Source: Craspedostauros australis (lineage: Eukaryota > Bacillariophyta > Bacillariophyceae > Mastogloiales > Achnanthaceae). Taken from it: a stretch of 64,000 nucleotides of DNA. Below the pieces are notes generated by a model that ran no database searches, was not told the DNA's origin, and worked only from the letters and a program-made list of their open reading frames with translations. The translations under genes and the position numbers were made by a program. Positions 1 to 8,551 of the stretch are shown piece by piece. How positions within the stretch are numbered: position 1 is the stretch's first letter; each line of letters starts with the position of its first letter. The stretch is from NCBI GenBank assembly GCA_026770025.1, contig JAMXDE010000007.1:1054001-1118000 (forward strand), read 5' to 3'.

Positions 1-481
1 ACAATGCAATACAATGGGACAACATCAAATTAGCGGCATATCCGTGATTACGGATATTCGTGGGTCGTGAGATGGGCTTTGATAGAGAGTAGAAATGTTT
101 GTGACGGATTGGTTTCGAGTCTACCCGTGTTCGTACACGGGCACAGAAGCAGTCGCAAACAGCACACGAAGAAAACATGAACAACAGTATCAGCATCAGC
201 ACCAGCGTCAGCGCCAGGAACTGAAGGAACGAGAGGGTAACTGGACGCCATCCCATGCATCTCATCGCATGACATCGTCCGGCATGACATAGATCGCACG
301 TACCAACCAGGCCCGGGATTTTCCGCCGGGCTCCGCTTGGGTCGACGATGGTGAGGGAGATCAGCTTGTCGAAGACGGAAGGTGCCGCGTCGTCCGAGGC
401 TGGGGCCGCGCTGAATGCGCGCAACGCCGTGCGCTGGACGCTCTTCGAAACGGCGCGCTGGATGGCAAGCTGGAATACCAT
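1..481 (-). CDS. Mitochondrial ferredoxin-like protein, first exon (partial)
   Basis: Exon 1 runs from an ATG at 481 down to 304 (59 codons plus one base) and ends at a GTACGT donor (303-298). The rest of the gene lies in an intron and beyond the left edge; I could not find a convincing next exon in 1-297. The N-terminus is basic and Ser/Ala-rich with an R-A-F-S-A-A motif, typical of a mitochondrial presequence. It is followed by ISLTIVDPSGARRKIPGLVG, which resembles the first beta strands of small 2Fe-2S ferredoxin-like proteins. No iron-sulfur cysteines are visible because that part is missing, so the family assignment is tentative. The reading frame, donor site and targeting signal argue for a real exon. 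Confidence 0.5.
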   Translation of the reverse strand, partial: MVFQLAIQRAVSKSVQRTALRAFSAAPASDDAAPSVFDKLISLTIVDPSGARRKIPGLVGTCDLCHAGRCHAMRCMGWRPVTLSFLQFLALTLVLMLILLFMFSSCAVCDCFCARVRTRVDSKPIRHKHFYSLSKPISRPTNIRNHGYAANLMLSHCIAL

Positions 482-1105
482 TGTAATTCTGCTATCGGAG
501 CTGCAGATAGAAAGAAGGGTGGAGAGATAGACAGAGAGGAAGATACGTCTGGGAACCGACGGAGGTGATGGGTGCTGTTGTTCTTGCCGATCGTCTCCCC
601 TGGTTTGATTTGGTTTGGTGTTGCGTGTTGTTCTGATCTGACAGTACTTTCTCTTGTTGTTGTTGTTGTTGTTGTTGGCATTTGCTACGACGTTTTTGTT
701 GCTGTTCGTGTTGTTGCCGATCTTGGTGTACTATCAAATACCATGTCATAGTATCCGGTTTTCATGATATCCTTAATGTATGGTATACTTATAATTTCTG
801 GAATCTGTGGAGCCATGAACCCGAGTGGTCATCTGTCTCTCCAACGTACGACTACGAGTACTCACATGGTACGAGCTAGGAGTGGAGTGGTCAGCTTGAG
901 GATCCAGCCAGTGAATCACCAAACGCTATAGGAGATATCTAATGCCTTACTACATGAGACATACAGAATGGTACTGCTCTGTATGCGACGGGATTGCGAA
1001 GCTCCGAACAAGAGATCGATTTTCTCGCTGATTCAGGTTGGAACGCTCCACTCGAGTCTGCTTTGCCTTCCTCTCCTCGTCTTCACAGCGCTTTGGAAAA
1101 CACAC
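482..1105. other. Intergenic, 5' side of the ferredoxin-like gene and 3' side of the cyclophilin
   Basis: No credible reading frame. It holds a (TTG)8 microsatellite at 654-677 and one ACGAGTA heptamer (854-860), next to a second GTACGAG (869-875). It separates two minus-strand genes, so it should contain the promoter of the ferredoxin-like gene and the cyclophilin terminator. Confidence 0.6.
654..677. repeat. (TTG)8 microsatellite
   Basis: Eight perfect TTG units in the intergenic region upstream of the minus-strand gene starting at 481. Confidence 0.9.
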
Positions 1106-2086
1106 TCAGTGCCGATCTCTTCTGCTGCTGCGACTTTTGCTACGATGCCGATGTTTCGATGACTTGCGTTCGTCATGGCTGCCGGACTTTCGCTTTTTTC
1201 TGTCTCTCCTCCGATCCCTTGAGCTCAAAGAATCTGAGTCGGAATCATCGGATGGCAGTTTGCGATGGTGCTTGCGCCCTTTTCGTTTCCTGCTGCCTTC
1301 ATCGTCGCTGCTGCTTGATTCACTGTCACTGCCGTCATCCTTGTTGTCATCGTCGTCGCTATTAGACTCATCACGCGATCTTCGCTTGCGTTTCTTTTTC
1401 TCGTTCTTGCTACTGCTGCTCTTCTTTTTCTTCTTCTGCTTCCTGTCCTTCTTATCTTTGTTTTTCCTTTTGGAGGAAGACTTGCGAATGCCTTCATCGC
1501 TGTCTTCATCCTCTATCTTGTTGCCTTTCGTTGGCTTCTTGCCAATACCGCAATCGGTGATGATGATTCGCTGCATCATGGTCGGACGGTCACCCTCACG
1601 TTCCACCTTGGCCATTTGATGGACAGCATCCATCCCATCCACCACTTGACCGAACACCACATGCTTGCCATTCAGATGCGGCGTTGCCTGCAGAGTGATG
1701 AAGAACTGGCTCTTGTTGGTGTGCTTGCCCGAATTGGCCATGCTGACAACGCCGGCCTGGTTGTGCAACCGCCGGAAGGATTCATCCTTGAAGACCCCGC
1801 CTGTGGCAACTGGCGAGTAGCCGCCGGTGCCGTCGAAGCGTTCAAAGTCGCCCGTCTGGACCATGAAGTTGGGAATGACACGGTGGACCAAACATCCTCG
1901 GTAGGTTGGCTGCGGTGATGATTTGGTGGTGACTGTATCTTCGGGTGTGTCGCAAAGGGTGGTGAAGTTGCGGCATGTCTGCGGGCACGTGTTGGGAAAG
2001 AGCTGGATTGTGATCGTCTGTGGGTCTCGTCCAGCGACCGAAACCTGGAGGAAGCAGAAGTTGTCTTCGCTCTTGTTTGATGCCAT
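1106..2086 (-). CDS. SR-type peptidyl-prolyl cis-trans isomerase (cyclophilin with RS tail)
   Basis: A 326-residue nuclear cyclophilin of the CypG/NKTR/SR-cyclophilin kind, expected to act on splicing factors. The isomerase domain covers roughly residues 8-185. The core active-site segment HRVIPNFMVQTGDF keeps the catalytic Arg, Phe and Gln. In the C-terminal part of the fold, PHLNGKHVVFG has His where CypA has the cyclosporin-contacting Trp; this His is usual in the SR-cyclophilin branch. The last 130 or so residues are Lys/Arg/Ser/Asp-rich with RS dipeptides and poly-Lys, an RS-like nuclear tail. The start at 2086 is chosen because the fold begins right after it; the open frame continues upstream only through low-complexity repeats that look like leader sequence. 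Confidence 0.93.
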   Translation of the reverse strand: MASNKSEDNFCFLQVSVAGRDPQTITIQLFPNTCPQTCRNFTTLCDTPEDTVTTKSSPQPTYRGCLVHRVIPNFMVQTGDFERFDGTGGYSPVATGGVFKDESFRRLHNQAGVVSMANSGKHTNKSQFFITLQATPHLNGKHVVFGQVVDGMDAVHQMAKVEREGDRPTMMQRIIITDCGIGKKPTKGNKIEDEDSDEGIRKSSSKRKNKDKKDRKQKKKKKSSSSKNEKKKRKRRSRDESNSDDDDNKDDGSDSESSSSDDEGSRKRKGRKHHRKLPSDDSDSDSLSSRDRRRDRKKRKSGSHDERKSSKHRHRSKSRSSRRDRH

Positions 2087-2096
2087 CGTATGGTAC

Positions 2097-2129
2097 GTTG
2101 ATGAATCGTTGATGAATCGTTGATGAATC
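2097..2129. repeat. Tandem 11-mer (3 exact copies) in the cyclophilin 5' leader
   Basis: Three perfect copies of GTTGATGAATC followed by a (GTC)n tract. It begins 11 nt upstream of the cyclophilin start codon (minus strand), so it probably sits in the 5' UTR. Confidence 0.85.
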
Positions 2130-4469
2130 GTTGTCGTCGTCGTCGTCGTTGTCAGTGGTGATGCCAACGCTGTCAATGATGCCAACGATTGAGGTTGCTG
2201 TCGAGATTGATGTTGATGTTGATGTTTTTGTTCTCCTGTTGAAGGGTGTGACGTTGATTTGATGTTGATCCTTCCCTCTTTCTCTTTCTCTTGATGCCAG
2301 CATAGATGCCAGCGCCGACACCAATGATGATTGTTTCCTGGATCGTGTTTGGTGTCAACCTTCGATCGTCACGCCCCTCTCTTGATCCGCATCCTCAACG
2401 TGTGATGTTGATGTCTGATGTTGATGTTGTTGCTCACAAGAGTAATTGTATGCTGTCTTTCATGTTGATGGTGATGCTCTGGCCTTGGTATTTTGGCTTG
2501 CGCGGGTGTTGGCCCATCGTCCTCTTGTGGGTGGCTGACAGCAACCACAACATGTTGATGTGATGTGATGTGATGTGATGTGACGTGATGCGACACGATG
2601 TGACGCAACCTGTGACATGTCATGACGCGATGGCGAATGCATCGCCTCTGTTCCATCGCCTTTTTTCGCCCTTCCCGAAATCCACAAGAAGATTTACAGA
2701 GGCTATACTATGCAAGCTAGAGTCCGCTGCACAGATATGCCAGCAACACGCGCGGGGATGGAGACACGCAGATCACAGACACGCAAGCAATCTCGATAGT
2801 TTTCGTGTTTGCAAGATGATCCAAGCGACACCTCCAAGGGTCCGCGGCATCGACCATGACCAAGGCGGCGCACAAGAGTGGAAAGATGTGCCACTCGTCT
2901 CAAATCTGAAGGAGGGAGGGAATCCCATCACCTGCTTTGGTTTTTGTCGACAGCGCGACTTCGACGGGTTCGGAAGAATCTCGATGATGTTGAGTTGGTG
3001 TGGTTGGTCCAAAGCCAGGGGACGTGGAGCAACACAGAAACACCCAAACCATCATCATCTCTCGCGCCGTCACGGATCTTGCTCGGTCGACAATGTCGTC
3101 CACCCACGTCCATTGGCTCACTGTTGCGGATGAGCAGTCCCGTAGAGTGTGGAGAGCAGCATGCAGTAATAGACGGGAGAAATGAGCGAGACGAAGATTT
3201 ACTCTGTGCTCGAGTACGACCTATTATGAAATACGTAGCTCGTAAAGCAGGAGTCGAGCATCGACGTTGTATGATTACATTTAGATTCGACTCGGCGCAA
3301 AGCGCGAAATAGAACAGGGTCGAGGAATTGCTCTCAGACACCACCACGACTACCGCCACTAACACAGTTGAGAATTCCTCAGCCACACTCGTGTGCGTCC
3401 ATACGTACGGACTACCAACACGAACTCCTCAAGTGCAAAATCTGTTCGGCGTCACAGGCGCGCAGAACGAGCAACGCGTCACATTGTGCTCCCGACCTTC
3501 ACGTGTTTTGCTGGAAGTTGGCACACGTTCTTGGCCGGCTGATGCAAATGCGGAAATTGGTTGGTTCTTTGACGCGGTGCGACATTAAAAGGCGTTTTCT
3601 GTGCTGGAAGTTCGCAACGTGGCCTGATGACGGATGGGTTTGAGAGCGATTGGAACACGTTCGAGGAATCTCCGCGAAGCCGTTCGTGTTCGAATTCTGA
3701 TAGGTCCACGATCGCTCACCACCACCACGGAACCATTCGTCGCAAACACCAAAGGCGATGATTCTCGACGATGCGAAAATGCGAAGAAACGTGGAATTAA
3801 TTCTCGTCATCGCGCCGCGCAACGCTCACACAGACAAGGAGACAGGCAGTCCGACAGGAAACTCCGCTTCCCGACTTTTTCGCACTCCGGCACGACAGTC
3901 CCACATGATTGCAAACACGCACATTTTGCGTGCGTGAGGGGTACAATCGCCATCACATTTTGTGGCATTTCTGGGCGAAACGCGGGAGGAAGGGTTCTTG
4001 CCAAGGGACACGCGGTGAACCAACTCAGCCACATCCGTACCCGTCCCACGATTACCTTCACATTCGCCCTCGACTCCACCAGCAACAGCACGAACGGCGA
4101 CGCTGGACATCAGGGGCAATCAGGGCAATCACTTCCTTGGAACAGGTGGGGAAGCATCGAATCACTTGGGATGGCATCAATCACACCACTCGCACATTGT
4201 GACAGTGCCGACGAGGATCATCACGACACCTCCATGAAACAAGCGACCACTCTGACCATAGAATCTGCATCACTGCGCCGTTGCGCCATTGCTTCGTTGC
4301 ACGTCGCTTGTTTTCTTGCTCACAATCCAATCGAACCACGCAAACATCACAAAACGCACCCGAACAACTAAAGAACACTTGTAGCAGAAAGGCCAAAAAC
4401 TCGAGCAAGAGGCGAACGAACGAAAGTGCAACACGGAGAAAAGCGCTGAAGAGGAAAAAGGAACAAAAA
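2130..4469. other. Long divergent intergenic region (2.3 kb)
   Basis: Lies between the cyclophilin (-) and the membrane protein at 4470 (+). Short overlapping open frames occur on both strands (up to 245 codons at 3634-4371) but none shows a domain, a biased composition or splice sites that join into a protein I recognise. It contains a degenerate TGATG repeat (2556-2580 and onward with TGACG variants). The last 100 nt before 4470 are A-rich, like the leader of the + gene. A non-coding RNA or spliced gene could hide here. Confidence 0.5.
2556..2580. repeat. (TGATG)n short tandem repeat
   Basis: Five perfect pentamers, followed by diverged TGACG/CGATG copies to about 2605. Confidence 0.85.
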
Positions 4470-5804
4470 ATGACAGTAAAAGGCCCATCAACAGATTCTC
4501 ATCAGAACACTCCTGCCGTGGCTGCAATTGCAATGTCTCCAGCCACACAGACGAATGGCCGTGCTTCACACCAACACTCCCTCCTCACAAATTCAGACCC
4601 CCACAACACACAATCCACCATGACTGCAGGCTCCGACCAGACGAATCGCCCGACCGTGATGGCCACAGCGGCGCACATCATCAGCGGCCATCCCACGCAG
4701 TCATCCGTGGCCGCCGCAGCCGCAGCCACAGCCGCCGCCAATTCTGCTGATACCATGAGGTATCGCACCGGCGGCGACAACAGCAGCTCCACCAACGGCA
4801 GTGCCCCGATCGCCATCGCCAACGTGGAACTGCGCCACAAGATCGTCGGCGATGTCCTGACCGGCGCCTCCGTTGCCTTGTGCGTGGCTCCATTCCTCAC
4901 GATCGTGGACAAGGCCATTGTGGAGAAGTCCGCAGGCACCAAGACCATGGTGCAGTCCGGAATCGCCAGCATCAAGGCCATGATGCGCCAACCAGTGGCC
5001 TACTTGAGAAGCCCCACCTTCTTCTACATGTGGCTGGTCTACACCTCGACCTACAGCGCCGCCAACTCCCTCAAGACCATCGGCGAGCACGACTTCACCA
5101 AGGTCACTAGGACGCAGACCACCACCACGAAGCGACTGGTGCGCAGACGCACCTACGAACCCACCACGCAGTTCGGCAACGCGCTGCTCTCCATCTTCGC
5201 CGGCCCCTACAGCGTCCTCCTCGGCACCGCCCTGACCAACACGGCCACCTCCATCACCAAGGACCGCGCCTACGCCAAGATGTTCGGCTCTGCCTCGGCG
5301 GCCAAGAACGCCATCCCGCGCACCACCTACGCCCTGTGGCTGGTCCGCGACTTTTCGGTCATCGGCTCCGCCTTCGTCCTGCCTGACCTCGTTGCCAACG
5401 CCATCTCCGATCCATCCAGCAACGAAGACGTCAAGAAGATGACCCAGGTATCCATTCCCATCGTCACCCAGGTCCTCGCTGGACCGCTCCACTTCATCGG
5501 CCTCGATCTCTACAACCGCAATCTGGATCACAAGCCCTTCGCCTCCGCGATGAGGGATCGCGGCGCAGCCTTGGCCAAGAACTTCGCACCCGTCGTCTCT
5601 GCTCGAATCGCCCGGATTGCGCCGGGATACAGCATGGGCGGCGTGCTCAACACCTCGCTCCGGGATACGTGGAGAAATTGGGTCTCCAACAAGACGGACA
5701 TGGCGCCCATCAAATCGACATCAACGGATGGTGTTCCAACCCTCGGCGTCATGGCCACCACCACCAAGAACCAGCCGCAGGCATGGAATCGCACCAGCGC
5801 CTAA
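4470..5804 (+). CDS. Conserved multi-pass membrane protein, function unknown
   Basis: A 444-residue protein. The first 110 or so residues are disordered (Ala runs, Ser/Asn/Thr-rich). The remainder is a conserved hydrophobic block beginning with KIVGDVLTGASVALCVAPFL and containing RSPTFFYMWLVYTSTYSAAN, with several membrane-spanning stretches, ending in a basic segment. I associate this block with hypothetical membrane proteins of fungi and protists that place TIVDKAI-like residues after the first helix, and the organisation is reminiscent of mitochondrial carriers, but I cannot name the family or function. The ATG at 4470 is preferred (AAAA before the ATG) because the upstream in-frame extension is Lys/Arg/Ser-rich and looks like leader. 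No intron is needed. Codon use is strongly C/G-ending, like highly expressed neighbours such as eIF3d. Confidence 0.8.
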   Translation: MTVKGPSTDSHQNTPAVAAIAMSPATQTNGRASHQHSLLTNSDPHNTQSTMTAGSDQTNRPTVMATAAHIISGHPTQSSVAAAAAATAAANSADTMRYRTGGDNSSSTNGSAPIAIANVELRHKIVGDVLTGASVALCVAPFLTIVDKAIVEKSAGTKTMVQSGIASIKAMMRQPVAYLRSPTFFYMWLVYTSTYSAANSLKTIGEHDFTKVTRTQTTTTKRLVRRRTYEPTTQFGNALLSIFAGPYSVLLGTALTNTATSITKDRAYAKMFGSASAAKNAIPRTTYALWLVRDFSVIGSAFVLPDLVANAISDPSSNEDVKKMTQVSIPIVTQVLAGPLHFIGLDLYNRNLDHKPFASAMRDRGAALAKNFAPVVSARIARIAPGYSMGGVLNTSLRDTWRNWVSNKTDMAPIKSTSTDGVPTLGVMATTTKNQPQAWNRTSA

Positions 5805-6384
5805 GCAACAGCACTCGAACAGAAGCATTAGCAGTAGTAGCAGAAACAGCAGCACAAACCAACAAATGAATAGAACAACGAACGAACGAACGAAACATGC
5901 TTTCACGAGAGTCTTTGGAGCATGGGTGGCTGAACGTGCGGAGATCACATCGAGCTCCGCATCCCACCTGCCTTGAGTACAGGCGGTCGTGTGTACCATA
6001 CGTGCATCTAAAGTGCAATGTACCATATTATGCAAGTAACACTAGGAACATCAGTATCCGTATCACTTTCGCATATCATAGATACCCATTCTGTGAGCAA
6101 GGCAACATGCCTGTCATACATACATACTCACCTTCGTGTTGACAACAACTCTTGTCTTCTGTCGCACACTGTTCTTGAATACAAAGATACAACCACCGCC
6201 AATGCGAATCGAAGGACAAGTATCGAGAAAGTAAACGGAAGTAGGGCAATGGAAGATACACGAGTTCGTCTCGACGGGCAGTTACTTGCAGATTATCGTA
6301 TCGTACCGTATGGCCTCTATCATCATCATCATCATCATGGTCTTGGCCGCAAAGTTCCGAGCGTCAGGAGCTGTCCTGGCGGAA
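5805..6384. other. Convergent intergenic region
   Basis: Lies between the 3' ends of the + membrane protein and the - choline kinase. It is AT-richer than the genes and contains a (CAT)n run near 6320-6340. No coding signal seen; two terminators/poly(A) sites are expected here. Confidence 0.6.
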
Positions 6385-7947
6385 TCAGGTCGAATTCGGA
6401 ATTCGCGCCGCCTCATCGAAGAACCAGGACTTCATCGTTTCGTAGCCCTCCATGCGCACCGTAACATATTTGCGGTAATCCCATTCCAGGTTGCATCCAT
6501 CGCCATTCACGCGGACGATCCGGTCGATGGACCAAACTGCCCAGTGCATGTGCGACAGCAGCGTGTGCTTCCCGACCTCGTGTCGCATAGCCTCCAGTGC
6601 ATCTCGCTCGTCGGATGCATCCAGCAATTTCATCTGATCCGGACATTGTTCCAAATAGGCGCGCAGAAAGGCATCTTGCTGATCCGCCGTGGGATATTCC
6701 TCGCCATAGTCGGGGCAAAGATCGGTCATGTTGCAATGCTCGCAGAAGGTGTTGGCGATATCGGCAGCACGCGGATTCCAACCGGAGTACTCAAAGTCGA
6801 TAAGCCGGATGGCATTTGATGCCTCCATCTCTGTCTCCGTTTGCGACTGCAAGAGGTTGAGCGGTTGGCAATCCATGTGCGTCAGGACTGATTCCTTCAG
6901 GAACTGTCGCATGTTATTAACGCAATCATTGTCACTGCCAGTGGTGCCATCTTGTTGTGGCTGCCGGTGCTGCGAAGGCGAGGAGAAGAGCTCGATCTTG
7001 AGCCATGCCCACTCCCCATGCATCGTCATGAGGCAGTTGTGCAGGTCCAGATCATCTCCCTTGTCCATGTCCTTGATCAGCGACGTGAACCATGAATCGA
7101 TGGATTGAGCAATGTGCCCAAGGTCCAAGTCTGGCGACAATGATGATGTTGACGTCGGTGAAGATGCAGGTTTTGGCAGAATGGAGGCAGGCACAGACAG
7201 TCCGTGGAACTTGGACATGAGAGAACCGATCTGTGCGCCGTGCTTGGCCATCTCGTTGCAGCTCAACGGCCGCATGTTGTCATAGAATTCTTCAATGCGA
7301 CCATTGAGAAAGCGACCGTAGAAGATGGGGGCCTGTCCCATCTGGCTCAACCACGCCACCAGCTCGTTCTCGATCTCCCGTTGCGTGAGCAATTGATCGG
7401 ACTGGGAGGAAACGGAGGAATCCTCGCTGCGAGACTCGTCGCTGCTCGAATCGTCGCTGGTCAGCACCAGATCCACGTCATGCTGACCTGCTTTGCTCTG
7501 CGTGCGGCCGTCTTGCGGAAGCGTGCCGACGCCGTTAATGTCCACATCTGGATGAATGCGGACCAGGACGCTCTGATCAGCTGTTGCGCTCTTGACCACG
7601 AAGATCTCGTTCGAAAGGCCCCCGTGCAAAGGCTTGACTTCGAGAGGCTGCTGTGCGGTGGAGTCGTGAACCATGCCTCCGTCATTGCGATCATCCGACA
7701 GCAGAAAGGGGCAGATGGTGGAGACGATCTGCACGATCTGCTCGTTGCGGACCTCTTCCGATGCGGACGTGTCGATGTACCGCTGCAGGATGTGAGAGGC
7801 ATTGTCGCGATATGAGGACGGGGGCGTGGCTGCATCAGTCAATGCCGTCGTGTTTCTGCCGGAGGATGGCGACTCCAGACATGGCACACTTGGCGTATTC
7901 ATGCATGGTGCTTCTGGCATCGTCTCGGTCGATGGACTTGCGGACAT
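6385..7947 (-). CDS. Choline/ethanolamine kinase
   Basis: A 520-residue kinase that phosphorylates choline or ethanolamine, the first step of the CDP-choline/CDP-ethanolamine (Kennedy) route to phospholipids. The nucleotide-loop segment is GGLSNEIFVVK. The catalytic loop HMDCQPLN has the expected pattern H357-x-D359-x4-N364, and the metal-binding DFEY follows with D384 in LIDFEYSGWNPRAADIAN, a typical choline-kinase C-lobe. A Ser/Asp-rich insertion (about residues 160-200) and a disordered N-terminus make it longer than the usual 350-450 residues. The start at 7947 has a good context (ACC before ATG); upstream in-frame sequence is not protein-like. Substrate preference cannot be told from sequence. 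Confidence 0.92.
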   Translation of the reverse strand: MSASPSTETMPEAPCMNTPSVPCLESPSSGRNTTALTDAATPPSSYRDNASHILQRYIDTSASEEVRNEQIVQIVSTICPFLLSDDRNDGGMVHDSTAQQPLEVKPLHGGLSNEIFVVKSATADQSVLVRIHPDVDINGVGTLPQDGRTQSKAGQHDVDLVLTSDDSSSDESRSEDSSVSSQSDQLLTQREIENELVAWLSQMGQAPIFYGRFLNGRIEEFYDNMRPLSCNEMAKHGAQIGSLMSKFHGLSVPASILPKPASSPTSTSSLSPDLDLGHIAQSIDSWFTSLIKDMDKGDDLDLHNCLMTMHGEWAWLKIELFSSPSQHRQPQQDGTTGSDNDCVNNMRQFLKESVLTHMDCQPLNLLQSQTETEMEASNAIRLIDFEYSGWNPRAADIANTFCEHCNMTDLCPDYGEEYPTADQQDAFLRAYLEQCPDQMKLLDASDERDALEAMRHEVGKHTLLSHMHWAVWSIDRIVRVNGDGCNLEWDYRKYVTVRMEGYETMKSWFFDEAARIPNST

Positions 7948-8551
7948 GGTTGCGGTTGGTTCGTTCTTGTTTCTGTTATATGCTTGTTGCTGTTGGTCGT
8001 CTCTTGAAGGAATGGTTCGTCGTTGGCCAATGGCATTGTGGTGTTTGAAACAAACAGCGAAGGCAATCCCACTCTCGCAGCGGTTGTCGTTGTTGGTTTC
8101 GTCGCTTGTTCCTTGTTTGCACGTGACCTCACGTGACGTGACTTGATACGACATGACAAGCAGCGTCGTTGTTTGACTCACCTCACGCAGACCAAAGTTC
8201 GTCAGTCTGTCCACAGAACGGAATGAAAATGCAGTTTTGCAAGTACCTTTGGAAACTCTACATGAACAAGTCAAGATATGGTACTCTCGTACCAACAACA
8301 TTCGACCAAACGTGGGTAGCGCGTTTCCGCCACACTCTACGAGTGCAATGCATTACTCTACCTATACAGAGTGTCACATTCATCTGCTCTATTATATTCT
8401 AGCATACAATACTATGCACGAGCTGCGAGAGAGGGAAGTCCATCCACAGTGCTCTGTGCATTGCTCGACCTTCGTCTGCCGCGTGGCGTTAACATTATCA
8501 GAATTGTGCCACTCGTACAAACGAATGCGCACTCGCATTCTATTGCACGAG
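7948..8551. other. Intergenic, promoter side of the choline kinase
   Basis: Lies between two minus-strand genes. It holds two G-box-like CACGTGAC elements close to the kinase start and otherwise no gene signal. The 3' end of the upstream minus-strand gene (8552) is in this interval. Confidence 0.6.
8120..8142. promoter_or_regulatory. Paired G-box-like elements (CACGTGAC x2)
   Basis: CACGTGAC occurs at 8120-8127 and again at 8130-8137, followed by an extra GTGAC to 8142, about 175 nt upstream of the choline kinase ATG at 7947. CACGTG is a classic bZIP/bHLH recognition core. A regulatory role is inferred from position and spacing only. Confidence 0.4.

Noticed and set aside
2585-3133. A 182-codon + frame after the TGATG repeat
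   Set aside because: Starts in repeat sequence, Cys/Trp/His-rich as in random frames, and overlapped by equally long frames on the other strand.
3655-3705. A GTTCGAATTC sequence resembling a tRNA T-loop
   Set aside because: Flanking bases cannot form a five-pair T-stem or an acceptor stem at the right distance; no tRNA.
3634-4371. A 245-codon + frame upstream of the membrane protein gene
   Set aside because: No domain, no membrane or signal features, and a composition close to neighbouring non-coding DNA; kept as intergenic.
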